The notes beneath the pieces are model-generated. The model worked only from the letters and a program-made list of their open reading frames with translations. It made no database searches and was not told where the DNA came from. The position numbers and the translations under genes are program-made. A stretch of 64,000 bases of DNA from NCBI RefSeq assembly GCF_037975245.1, contig NC_092569.1:27657668-27721667 (forward strand). Direction: 5' to 3'. Source of the DNA: Apostichopus japonicus (taxonomy: Eukaryota; Echinodermata; Holothuroidea; Aspidochirotida; Stichopodidae). Position 1 is the stretch's first letter. Each line of letters starts with the position of its first letter. Positions 21,482-34,142 of this stretch are shown one piece after another.

Positions 21482-24400
21482 TTACACGTTATCGTGCGCT
21501 GTCAACTCTCCTATTGGCGGTGGCGTTTGGTTAGGAATCAGGTAACCTTGATGATTACTTGGAGTATCGTCATAGTTGCGTATAGCTGTTCCCATCGGCT
21601 GTTCATATATGTTTATCATCGGTGAAAATGTTTCGTATTCGCTGCCCCTTTCACTCTCTTGCTGCTCAATACGTGAAGGATTGGAGATATTATGTGTGTA
21701 CTCGTGATCCTGACCATACGTAGTGACAGTGGTATAGCATCCACTTGGTGGTAGGCTGTCCAGATATGTTACTGTGTTGTTACCTTTAGCCTTGTACCTC
21801 CTTCTGCGGTGTCTGCTTGGTAAAGAGAATGAGAGTTGGTGGTTAAGTTATTAGGGATAGGTTTATCCTACGTTAGTCTACGTTAATTCTGCAGGGATGT
21901 AGCCAGATTTCTTAATGAAAGGCTTACTTGTTGAATTCAAAGTGCCGAGAACAGCACTGTTACTACTGTAAATTTTAAAGTTTTGTACCAAAGTTAAAAC
22001 TGGATCGTGCTATAAATCGGTAGCATTTGCTAATAGCATTACAACCTTAAGAACTGGGAATATTCGACAAATCCAGTTGTTGGGATTTGTTGGAATTACA
22101 CAAATCCTTAGTTCTAACTGAATTCCTAATAGCACATGCTACCGATTTATTATATTTATCAGCACAATCTAATTTTTACTGTGGTACAAAGTTTTAAGAT
22201 TAACAGTAGTTATACTGTAAACTCAGTCACTGATAATTCAGTGACATATATAAGTTCTTTGTATCATAAAACTTAATGACCTATATTTGAAGGAAAATAA
22301 AGGTTTTGAGCATTATATCTTAGCAGCAAATGATCGTACTAACCTAATAATAAGATATATTTAACAGGCGTTGATCCCGACGGTAACACCTTTAGTAAGT
22401 TCCGAAGGTCGTTATGACAACTTTGAAAATTAAACAATGAAGTTCTTCATAAATTTCTTTGATTTAAGCTTTCTTGGATTATCGAGATATTTAACTTTCA
22501 CCCGGTGGTTTGGAAGTAACTAATCATTGGTTCAGCCATGCTATTGTTAAGGGGTCTTTCTGCTCTTACTTGTGATTGAAACAGATCAATCATGGTATGG
22601 CAATGACAATCATATAACTATTAACCAATCAGTTCTCAAGACTTCTCAAACGAAAGAAGGTCCACCGGGATACTTTGTTCGCAGGAACACTTGATAATTG
22701 GATTTCATCGGTTTGATATATTTTACACAATATAATTAATGAACCGAAATCGCTTTCTTCTGAATAAACATAATGTATGTCTGTATGTATCTATGTATGT
22801 ATTTATGTATGTAATTTAGATCCTCCTGCAACCATGAACAAAGTTTGCACCTAAAAACTCCTAGGGAACTTTTTCTCAGATCTCAATTTTTTGATTGACA
22901 TCATTGGAATCACCATACGCGACAGTTGCAGCCAATCATTTGGGATAATAATGTTTTAAAGTTGCAATAAGTTTTGGCAAAATGGACATTAAAGGTGAAA
23001 TATGATGGTATTGTTGAATTTCAATGGACATGATTTCATTACTTTAATCCAAAGTGTTCATTGCTATTCTATTTGTCACACAATTTCCTTCTCAAACAAC
23101 CATGTCGTCGACATCCGACTTTGGGCCCCCGATTCAAAGTTTGTTTCCCCATGCTATTATAGTGATGCAGAGGATGATTGAGTACGCACAACCCACGGAC
23201 CATCCTATCTAGCCTTCTCGGTGCCCACCACAGACGACTGGGTCCGAAGCAACCACACAGCCATACCCACTTCACAGTATGGCAGACTGACAGGCAAATT
23301 AACTACTATGAATGAATGAAAGATTCAAAACTTCTTAATTCTGCCATGTTTGACACTATTGATATTCTATGCATCACCATCTTTTGGTTTTCCTGAGTAA
23401 GCTACTTACCGAAGCCCAATTATGATGACCACGAATAAAAGCAACATAAAGAGTAGACCAACGACAAGTCCTAGGGGCGCTGACCTGTTTACTAAGGAGA
23501 AGAAAATATTCAAATTAGTAAGCTGGTTAAAAGTGTTTTTCAGTAAAGATGATAGATTGCATTTAAGCCTTGAAAGAAAACATTCCGCACCCTGTTGACA
23601 CTGATGTGCGTCGTTTCATGTTGAATTGAATTAAATGTAATACGTTAATTCTATCAATAGTCATGATAGAAATAACCATTGTAAATCGAATGTTTCTAAA
23701 TTCGTAATGCACAATCATTTTTTATGTTTTGTTTTGTTCTTTCTTGAGGTAATTGGGGTAGGGTCAACGTGGAATATCCCACAGTAAGCCTTAAAGGGTG
23801 TGAAGACTCGCGTAAAGAAGACACGTCTAACGCCGGTAATCTGACCTAGTTTCGAATGAGGTGTAACAGAAGTGTTAGACACCACCATCGATCCCAGAAA
23901 ATACACACACAGCTTGCTACCGTCGGTAATGAGACACTAGTGTACAGTCAATACCCACTGCACTGTACAAACGGTACAGCGATGGACATCAGGTCCAGCT
24001 AAAGATATAACAAAGTATCATTTTCATTACGATCTGCATTTTGTAGCGACAAGAGAAAAACTTCACTTGCAAGCAACGGAGAGTTAACTTTTTCACAGGG
24101 TGACACGCGGTTCGGGCGAGTCTTCAATGCCTCATATAGGTTCTATACACGGAATAATTTTAGGGACACAGTTCTGGCAGCGGAAGTATCTCGTTCCGAT
24201 TCTGGAATCAGAACGAACAGATTAGTACATTTGTCATTGCTATTAACAACTGTAATGTACCCAGTCTTTGCTGAATTGACATATATCAAACATGAATGAA
24301 TGTTACATAACAATAATCAAACAATCTCAAAGCGAATTGGAGGAACACCGTCTGTGTGTGTGGGGTTCAGTGAACTGACAACTTTTTTTTTTACCTTCAA

Positions 24401-26861
24401 GAATTTCAGATCCGTGGATTGTTCCACTTGTCGATGAAACTTTTCCAGACGCAGAGGTGGGAATTGAAATTGCTATTTGTCTCGTGTTAGGAAACGATGA
24501 AGTAGGATATGTACCAGGAGATACCCACGAACTAGAAACTTCGTCGTCGGACACTGGCTTTGATGGAGCAAAAAATTTATCTGTGGATATACAATGATAC
24601 GTCGTGAAGTAAATATCACGTGTAGACACTATCAACTTCAGTGTTATATATGCAATGCGATAAACAATGTATAGTATATTGTTTGCCTTAGTGAAGATGG
24701 ATCACTGTTCAGGATGCCACTCCACGTTCTGCCAATGCCTAAATGTCACTATTGATTGGTTGCATTGTACCTTTCAAGTTGACAGCAAGATAGAGAGATT
24801 TAAATTTGGACAACTAATATTGCATCAACTGTTTAAGATCAGGCGCGGCGGAACGGGGAAATTAATGGGGGGGGGGGGCTAATGCGTGGAGACTATCTAA
24901 GCGGAGCACCACCATGGGTTGGTGCGGAGCGTACAAGAAAATTTTGGGTTTTCAAACCCCCAGATGGCCGGAAGCGGCACTTCCCGAGTGTTTTATGCTG
25001 CGAATACCTAGCCCTAAAATATGGGTCTTAAGCCTACAATTTCTCAGATTGCACGTAAAAATCTGTAAAAACATTATAATTTGTATATTCGATGGTGTTT
25101 TAAGAGAGTAGCTAGACGTTTTTTAATGTAGTAAAGGGATGTTGGAGAACTGGCTGAAATGAGGCAAGTCATTGGCCTAAGACGAAGTTGTGTTGCGCTT
25201 ACCGGTACTCACACTCACTGCGTCCACTTTTCACGGGGCGTGAAGACGCGGTTGGGGTGACAATGTGGTCTATAGCCAGGGGACGGGCCGAGGGTCACCC
25301 CAGCATTGACTAAAATTATTACACCTATATAGTATACGTGTGCATCGGACAGATCGACAAGTATGCATTGAAAAATGGGCAGATGGACGTTTCGTAACCT
25401 TGGTAAATATTGGGGGGAGGGCTTATCATGCATTTTCCCCTCAACTTTTGCATTGGGGCTGAGCCCCCCCCCCCAAGCCCTCCCGGTTCCCACTATTTAA
25501 GATTATGAATGGACTGAGGCGTCAAATCATTATCGATTCAATCTGAGAGGATCATTAAATGTTACATATACTAACCTACTAAGAAAAAAACAATGTAAGT
25601 TAATATCTTAAAAGGACTATAGATGCAAATACATAGGATTTATATCCCACGCACCTTACTACAACAGTGAGGTTCAGTTGTAACGATAAATCCTATAGAA
25701 AATTTATTTCCTAAAGAACACACCTCCTACACATCCCTCACAAACAGGAATATTTTCTATGGACATTTTCTAGCACAGTTGTGGAATAAAACTTATCAAC
25801 ACCAAGATTCCACCTGAAGTCAATATTTGAGCAATGATAGTGGAACTCACGCTAGTCAGGACTAATAAAAGAGTATTTCCATATAGTCTGGTGGATTTTT
25901 GAGCGATGGAAATAGAATTTGTTCAATGAATATAATCGACTGATGACGTCGTCAATAGATTGGCATTTTTAGTAAGTTGTAATTATCGAATGACGCACAT
26001 ATATAGGGAAAAAATACAGAACTCTGTGTAACATTGTGAACTTTTTTTTCGGCCAATCGTCTGTAGCTGAGGTGAACCGCTATATATTCCATATCATCAT
26101 CTCCGTGACTCTAACGTTGAAGTCTATAAATATATTATATGAAAATTTTAAGGAATCCCATGAAGCAAATAACCATCCCCTTTAAAAATTTTGCAAACTT
26201 TCGTTTTTGCCAAAAGTGCGACACAGTTGTATTTTCTATTTACTGATTATTTTACCATGATCATATGATATCTTGCCAAGCATAAAGACGGTGGGGGGGG
26301 GGGGGAGGGGTGCGTATTCTAAAATTCAAGGGTAATGTATACAGTGGAAATAAACATGAAATAAAAGTTAACATTTTGAAGGTGCGAGTGCAGTTACGGC
26401 CTAACTGTGTCTGGGTTCAGGTATTATTTAGCAAAATTAGCACAAGATTGACTCCAGCCCTACTTAAATACTGACCTATCTTATTGCTGAATGTTATTAT
26501 TTCTACGGTAACTATTTCGATAACAAATATTAATGCAATTTAACTAAAGGTATCCATTGTTGTGTAAATCGTGCATAACTCTTGTTTTGGTTTCGGTATT
26601 GCTCTACTGGTGAAGAGAGAAACCTTTTTGATCGAGACTATTGCTACTCGTTATTTCCTACCAGACCAAGTAAGATCAATGATGACGACTATGAATAATT
26701 AAGAAAACATCGCAGTTTATAATGTTACAAAACAGAGACGACTTCTTTTTCGACAACTTATGAGTTGATACATCACCTGTCCATATTGTTTGGTACACTG
26801 CTGTTTGGCCTACGGTAGGACGCGGTGCTGCATTCGCCTTACTTGAAAGAGTAGTACCCAT
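21482..26861 (-). CDS. Gene B: paralogue of gene A, single-pass membrane protein with tyrosine-motif tail
   Basis: Four minus-strand exons join in frame: 26861-26777, 24580-24395, 23491-23410 and 21812-21482, giving 227 residues. All introns are GT-AG with the same phases (1, 1, 2) as gene A. Exon 1 starts MGTTLSS with an in-frame TAA just upstream and has no signal peptide. Exon 2 is a shorter Ser/Thr/Pro-rich stalk ending EILEG, as gene A ends GILEG. Exon 3 is the membrane helix (about residues 95-117, LLFMLLLFVVII, against LLFMLLLLIAVL in A). Exon 4 begins RHRRRR and carries GCYTTV, EYETF, NIYEQP and GYLIPN, with IYEQP and YLIP shared with A. It is convergent with A, about 5 kb apart. Function is not known; a tyrosine-phosphorylated adaptor or receptor tail is an inference. 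Confidence 0.78.
21959..22216. mobile_element. Foldback MITE-like inverted repeat in gene B intron 3
   Basis: The arms share TAAATCGGTAGCAT with ATGCTACCGATTTA, and TTTTGTACC with GGTACAAAG. Pairing extends, with gaps, for over 100 bases per arm. No coding sequence lies inside and no target duplication is clear. Confidence 0.6.
22771..22830 (-). mobile_element. SINE 3' end (tail only)
   Basis: Read on minus, TTGCAGGAGGATCTAA followed by (TACA)n repeats the 3' end of the SINE at 9039-9280. Only the end of the element is recognisable, in gene B intron 3. Confidence 0.5.
24895..25000 (-). mobile_element. Dispersed repeat fragment, partner of 9892-10190
   Basis: The reverse complement carries CTCGGGAAGTGCCGCTTCC, CATCTGGG and CCAACCCATGGTGG in the same order as the plus-strand copy near 10098-10185. 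A run of 12 G and a CAGGCGCGGCGGAAC sequence, like the hAT MITE terminus at 4462, lie just left at 24841-24880. Confidence 0.45.
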
Positions 26862-27647
26862 TTTTATTTAATTTCCATATATCTGTAGAGTATACACTAC
26901 TGCAAATGACCAACTTGTATTACCAAACAGGGCAAGCTATGAATCATAGGAAGTCAGACAGGAAGACGTTGTTTTTGTTGGCGTAGCGAAGATTGCTGAC
27001 AAGCACGTTCTACATGAAACTCGAAACACTGACGTCATTAATGGTGAAGCACGTCAGAAAGTGAGGACATAAAACGAGGTAATGATCTAAGTTCTGGACT
27101 ACTATGAATTTCTTGACTTTACCTTTCTTTGAACGATGAACATCCAAGAAGGTATATATGTCAATCAGGAAGGCATACTAGTTGGTGAAACATTGCACCC
27201 AAAAATTAGCAATAATTAGACTATTTTTTACTAATCTTGATTTCACGGGTAGCAACGGCGTTCAAATGATTAATTACCTTTACACAAGGCGATTTATACC
27301 CACAATTACTTTCAACTTGCTGGGATGCTGATCTATGTTCAGAATAACTTACTGACTATTTGAATTTCTTTCTTGACAGACATCATACAGACACGTACGG
27401 TGATATTTAGGAATCGAAGTGATGTACAACATTATTGAACCTTGGTCATAATGCTGTGTATTGTTTTTCTTTGGTTTCTTGTTTACTTATTTTGCTCACT
27501 ACTATACCGGAGCTTCGGAGATGAAGAAAAGAAAAAGCGACTCCGATTCTTTTGCGCACTTGGGTGGGCATGCATATCGATATGGGGGAAAAAATACTTT
27601 TGTAATCTAACATTATTATACCACCAACAACGATCAAAATGGTCATT
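26862..27647. other. 5' flank of gene B
   Basis: AT-rich, with no supported ORF. An acceptor-like ctacag lies about 27 bases upstream of the gene B ATG, so a non-coding 5' exon is possible. Confidence 0.3.
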
Positions 27648-27848
<201 letters not shown>

Positions 27849-27849
27849 C

Positions 27850-28225
27850 AATCAATCAGAAGACATTTATATAGCCCCAGTCAACATAAATTGTTCAAAG
27901 GCGCTATTAGCCTTGGTCATTGGTAACTTGTCACACCCACACACCAAAGTGTGCGCAAATCAATCAATCTCTCCTGGGGCACCACAGTGCACCACAACCA
28001 CGTGTCCCCCGGGGGACTTCCCATAGGGTGCAGCCAGAAACCGGCGCACGCAACTATATTTACAAGTTACCTCGTAAGTCTCCATTTATACACCTGGGTG
28101 AAGTGAGGCAATGGAGATAAAGTGCCTTGCCCAAGGACACAACGCAATGATCTGGCCAGGGCTCGAACCTGTAATCCTTAGATCACCAGTCCACTGCCTT
28201 GACCACTTGACCACAACGCCCTCCT
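27850..28225 (-). mobile_element. tRNA-derived CORE-type SINE
   Basis: Read on minus, the head has an A box (TGGTCAAGTGGTCAAGGCAG), a B box (GGTTCGAGCCC) and then TGTGTCCTTGGGCAAGGCAC and TGCCTCACTTCACCCAGGTG. This order and wording match the CORE domain of MIR-like SINEs (family knowledge). The 3' end is GATTGATTGATC running into the ATC microsatellite. GATGATGAT also occurs beyond the head at 28225-28236, a possible duplicated target. Confidence 0.8.
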
Positions 28226-28502
28226 GATGATGATGAACAATATCAATCAGTATATTAAGGAAACTAATATAAACGAGGTAAAGGCTAATTAAAACAAGAT
28301 CAGTCATTAAAGTACATGCTAAAAAGATGAGTTTGAAGTTGGGACTTAAAACAAACAAACGTGAGTAAAAGAAGAAGCGCCGGCGGCATGGCGTTCCATA
28401 AACAAATATAAAACGCACTGTCACTATAAAACTTAGTTTTACTCAATAGCTGGTGAAGGCCCGGTGCTTTCGAGTGATATATGTACCTACTATAACGTCA
28501 TG

Positions 28503-28945
28503 TCAACAGTTCAAGTAGGTCGGCTTCTTGCCATGTAGACTTTTAAAACAAAGCATACAATTTTGAGAATGATGCCGCTGTTTAATTGGCAGCCAATGTT
28601 AGCAGTTCTCTCAAAACTAGAGTAATCATGATCATGTTTTTTGGTTTTTGTGATTAAACGAGCAGCAGAATTCTGAATGAATATTGAATTTGTTGATTTC
28701 ACAGGCTGGGAGACTGCAAAGTACACTATTACAGTCATATAAACTAGCACGGGAAGTAACAATAGGCATGAACCAATTTTTCAGCAGAATGCTGGTCACG
28801 AGCATTACAAACCTTACCAATATTGTAAGTCGCAAAAGATGCTGGACTAAAGACACTGGCTGCATGAGCAGACATGACACAGTCTTTATAAAATAACAAC
28901 ACAAACAATAATAAAACTAAGATTACGGAGTGCAACGGAAGGATT
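28503..28945 (-). pseudogene. LINE (CR1/L2-like) RT C-terminal fragment
   Basis: Three minus-strand frames together give AEKLVHAYC, then LCSLPACEINK and IQNSAARLITKTKKHDH, then ILKIVCFVLKVYMARSRPT. These are consecutive blocks of the C-terminus of CR1/L2-type elements (LVHAF..SRLDYCN, LP...I..LQ.VQNAAARL). Frameshifts between blocks show it is dead. Confidence 0.8.
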
Positions 28946-30804
28946 AAGACAGACGCCATCCATAGCGTACATTACAATAATGATGAATACCTGTCTTACT
29001 ACCAAACTTTAAAGTGAAATTCATCATCTCAATTTTTTCGTCTTTCGAAACAAGCATATTCCTTTGCATTCACAGACGGATTTCTTCTACGCACGATTCA
29101 ATCATGGCAACAGGAGCTTAACTCCCCTTACAAGTGACATACGACTGGGCATCATCGCCATATCATATGTACTTCAAACCAAGACGGAGAAGGATTTCAT
29201 CCAAGGGTGCAGTGTTTATAAACTAAAGCGTATAGATGATATAAGACCGGAAGTAACCGACCCGAGACACACACGTCGTTTCCTTTATCTAATATATTAT
29301 ACAATCCACTTTAAGAAGGAACGAGCTAAGTTGGACATTAGCAGTTTTCTCAATACGCTTAGATGAAGATGTAAACTTGGATATAGGATATGGATATATT
29401 ACTACCAAGTTCACATCAATTCAGTAGCGGGCGAATAATGGCTTGTTTACTAGATTCACGACTGATCTCCCGACAACAGAGATAAATTTATAAGTCGGGT
29501 AATATATGGTACAACTTCATTTGTTCAAGACTTTATCATTGTAGTTGGCAATGGCTCGAGAATACATGATTAACGAATTCACATGTTACAGGTTTAAACA
29601 ATTCAAAGCACAATATCCAATATAAGTCATACTGCACAACTTGTGGAAGTTGTTTTTCCCGACAATTAATAATTTTGGTAGGAATTGATGAATAAAATTA
29701 GGTAACTCCGACAGGTAAACGATTTGAAAAGTTGAAGATAATGCCTTCCTCTTTGAACCGATAATCTCGTCTATTCATGGTGTCACCTTTCAAATATTTC
29801 TCCAAAGCTGTTGTAAGTTTTACATTGAGCTGAGAGTTTATATTGTATTTTTCTTGGATAACAACATGACAGTCATGCCGTCATGTGTTATGAGAATAAT
29901 AACTTATACATAGTTTATAACTTACCTAGAATCGTCGGAATACAGAAGAAGGACTCACACTTTCCCCCCATTTTAAGCAAAGTTACTCCTGGTTAATATA
30001 TAGATATATATATATATATATTGTCCAGTCTGTTAAAGTATTGCAGTGACTCTGGTGTTCCTACTCCACTTTTAAATTGAGAAAAATCGGAAAAATTTCT
30101 GGTACAGCATTATACTTGAAGCGTTGTTAGAGTGTAAAGGAAATTCATCAGGAAACAAAAGAGCAGTATGGAAGTTTCGATAATACATAATCACAATTCC
30201 CGTTTCAATTCATGCACATTTCCGATGATGGCCATGTACACCTGACTAGTGGAATCTGAACAGACAATGCCTCCCTATTAATGAAGATAACTTCTGCGCG
30301 TGGTGTGATTTACACATGATTGAACAAATAAGCATATAATATATGTTATGTTTTCTTGTAGCAGAACTACACTGAAGAACATATGAAGTAGAAATGAGTT
30401 AAAATATTCAATGCTATTCAATATATTCAATATATTCTATATTCAATATTCAATAGAATTCAATATTTAATGCTAGTTAAATCATTTATACTCGCCTGCT
30501 TCGTAACATTACTCATGAACCAACAAAATTACAGTAATTGTATTCACTCCTCTGAGTAAATTTAGTATCAATATTATAGCTTGGTATCTTCACTTGTTGC
30601 AAACGAGGGTTTTATTGTCTTTCCCGGCTATTACTCACTTTTGCTTAACCTAAAACACGCTTAGTTAAAGGAAGACTCGACGATTCTCAGTAAGAAGAAG
30701 AACTGGGCAGTGCCAGGGGTGTTTACCAGCCAGCGAGTATGTCTCGGGTTGTCACCGCGCAGCATACAACATGCACGCGCACGTGCGGTGACCGATGTAA
30801 TGGG
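28946..30804. other. Gene-free spacer
   Basis: I see no supported gene. It contains a short (TA)n run at about 30001-30021 and an ATTCAATAT-rich patch at about 30405-30472. A GC-richer block at 30700-30800 precedes the CAT array. Confidence 0.4.
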
Positions 30805-31529
<725 letters not shown>

Positions 31530-32116
31530 ATCAACTTGGACGTCAAAAAAAATAGGTTATTTGAGATCTCTATTGAATTAAGTTCGTATTGTTTACATGT
31601 GAAGACTTAGGCTAAGTTTCATTGAAAAGGGAAATCAAATCAACTCATACACTGGTTCATATAAACGGGCGCTCCCAACGTTTTTGTATATGGAAGCAAG
31701 TTACAGGGACATTTATAACCCTATGGGCTAGTCTAAGCCTAATGTTAGGCCTACCTTCAGTTTATATAATTATAAAGATTGGCAGCGCTAGTGTGATAAG
31801 TCATATACCTAAGGCCCAATGTTATGTGTGTAACCGTACACGTTTATTCGCACATAGCATGGAAGAACCAAATATTGCTCACTTAACTTTCCATAAAACA
31901 GTTTCATTGCTTAGGATTACAAAGCAAGTTTTTTTTTTCAAGTTTTCTTCAGTTGTTTACAAATATGTCTGGAAGGAAGTTCCCAGTCCTATGATATGAT
32001 GCACGTAGAGAAAATGCTTCCAACATTCATTGTGTACATACAGTAATTTCACATGTCTGTCACAAATGCAATTCGCACCAAACAAACAAGAATAGTTACG
32101 TCATACAACACATCCG
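31530..32116. other. Gene-free spacer
   Basis: A 125-codon ORF at 31622-31999 has no recognisable domain and is probably chance. Confidence 0.35.
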
Positions 32117-32127
32117 TGCAGTCCATT

Positions 32128-32506
32128 ACGATACGATACGATACGATACACCTCGTATTATGCTTCCACCCGAAGGTGCTTCAGCAGACTAAGGAAATCC
32201 TTAGTCGGAAACTATTGAGGTTCCAAGTTTTTGTACGTGGAAGGACACCGGCGAATCTCGCATTCTCTTTTCGAATAGTGCCCTTAAGACACGAGGCAGG
32301 GGTGTGTGGTCCTGCTCCCGGGACGGCAATTTAACCTCCCCTCCGAAGGACGTGAGTACCGCTTCCCACGTGTAGCCACTTTCCTACCACGAGAAAGGAG
32401 CGGGGTGAAAATTGGTGTCAGTGTCGACACCGAGGTTTGAACCAGGGACCTCAGGTACTGCAGACGCGCACTCTCCCGTTCTGCCACCTCACCGCTCTTG
32501 CAGTCA
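32128..32506 (-). mobile_element. tRNA-derived SINE with pentamer tail and 11-bp TSD
   Basis: On minus, the head has an A box (AGGTGGCAGAACGGGAGAG) and a B box (GGTTCAAACCTC), and a body with CCTTCGGAGGGGAGG. The 3' tail is (TATCG)n. TGCAGTCCATT occurs exactly at 32117-32127 and 32507-32517 as the target duplication. Confidence 0.85.
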
Positions 32507-32553
32507 TGCAGTCCATTCAACAGAGCCGGGTTTTACCATTAGAAGTGAGATAA

Positions 32554-33968
32554 GTGGTTTTGAGAAAGCATACAATAAGATGGACCCTTAACTTAGTCAT
32601 GTGCGTAGAGTGCTTAAAAATGTATGAGCACAGCTTGAAGATTGAGACTGCTGATATGGAGATAGATAAATTGGATGAACACTTTTGTGATGGTTCATCA
32701 CCACCACATGAAACACCACATGAAAGGCCAATTTTCAGCCAGCATACTTTAGGAATGATGATACTAAAATGGCGCGAAATGTATCAAATGTCCAAATCTT
32801 GTTTAAGTGAATGACTGGCAGACGTTGAGTCATTAACAGCAGCAAAATCAAACTGATCCTTAATATAAAATAGCGGTGCTTAGAGCTGAATGGTGTCGAC
32901 ATCGACAGTGTTCCTGGTTTAGAATCACTTCTTAGCAGAAGTTCTATTTCGACTGTATTTAAAAGTATGAAGACCGCGTACAGACAACTTTTGTATTTCA
33001 GAATCATTTGAAAAAAGCTAGTTGAGAAAGTTCTTGGAAATGATGGAAGCAGTACAACTTGGCTTAGGTCATGGTTATGACAAAATGGTGTACATAGCCT
33101 TATATAATTCAGTAAATAATGTTTTGCACAGTGAACAGTCAGTCCCAGAAACCGGGCATCCTCTAATTTGCCCTTCTCACTGGTATATGTGTGTTATCAG
33201 GGAAAGTTTATTTCTTAGTAGGTGGGCTCGATACTGTGTCTTATTCAAAATACTATGGTACCATTTTTATGTTGCCAGGCGCAGCTCACCAACATGCTAT
33301 AAGGTCTTTCTCAGGAGCATTCCTTGATCCATCCTCTGACATTGTAGTTTTGTGTACGCAATGCTGGGATCTTTGGGCCACAGAAGTATCGTTTTTCCCA
33401 GAGTTGCATTCACCAGACATAACTAAATATTTTCCTGTTTCATGTTTACCACATGCAGTGCAAAACACATTATTTTTCATATCTTTTAATAAAGGAAAAC
33501 AATTTGCCACTACATTGTACTTGATTGTCTTTGTAACTATTATTTTGCTTGAAAATCCTGGTATGCTTGGGTGAACATTGTCAACAATGGTGCTAAGTAC
33601 ATGCAGTACATCATTAAAACAGGACTGTGAGGTCTCTGGCATCACATAACAATGATTGTGTTATATTAAAAGTGAACACTAGGAAGGAAATTGATTCTGC
33701 TAGTGAAGAAAATATCCAGAATCTTCCAGCAAGCCAAATCCTCCCCCAGGAATCAGCCATGCCTAAGTTTAAAGCTCCATCTGAGACAGCTTGCATGCCG
33801 ACGTGCCCAGTTGGCGACAAAACAGTCCCAGCTAAGCATATTTTAGTTCATAATTTATCAGAAACATGTTCTGCTAACATTGATAGCATAGCACTCATTA
33901 TATCAATTATTTATCTACAAAGCATAACAATAAATGTTGTTGAGTATTTAAAACGTGTCCAAAAGTGA
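32554..33968 (+). pseudogene. Degenerate unidentified coding sequence
   Basis: Short overlapping frames here have protein-like composition but no long ORF. One, at 32554-32814, ends HTLGMMILKWREMYQMSKS, which faintly recalls host-domesticated transposase segments. Another, at 33191-33574, encodes LPGAAHQHAIRSFSGAFLD. A third, at 33627-33968, has a Pro/Ser-rich stretch (ILPQESAMPKFKAPSE). They may be decayed exons of one transposon or the N-terminal part of the gene fragment at 34143-35934. No function is claimed. Confidence 0.25.
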
Positions 33969-34142
33969 TCATTTCAACTTTCCTTTATTAACAAGTTAAC
34001 AAATGGAAAATATGCTTTTTACCAATATAAATCAATTAAGAGGTCCTTTTAGCGATGACATCTTTTCCTTACAATGGAAAATCATTATTTCTCTAACATT
34101 GAAATAAAGCAATGAAAATTGAGAGCTTATTTTTATAAATAG

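Noticed and set aside
25931-25970. Hammerhead ribozyme (CTGATGA core)
   Set aside because: CTGATGA is present here and at 6089, but no GAAA partner and no stems in the required places.
28086-28424. 112-codon minus-strand ORF
   Set aside because: Most of it lies across the CORE-SINE head and its flank.
33286-33645. 119-codon minus-strand ORF with Cys-rich patch
   Set aside because: It overlaps a plus-strand frame of similar length; neither has a recognisable domain or splice support.
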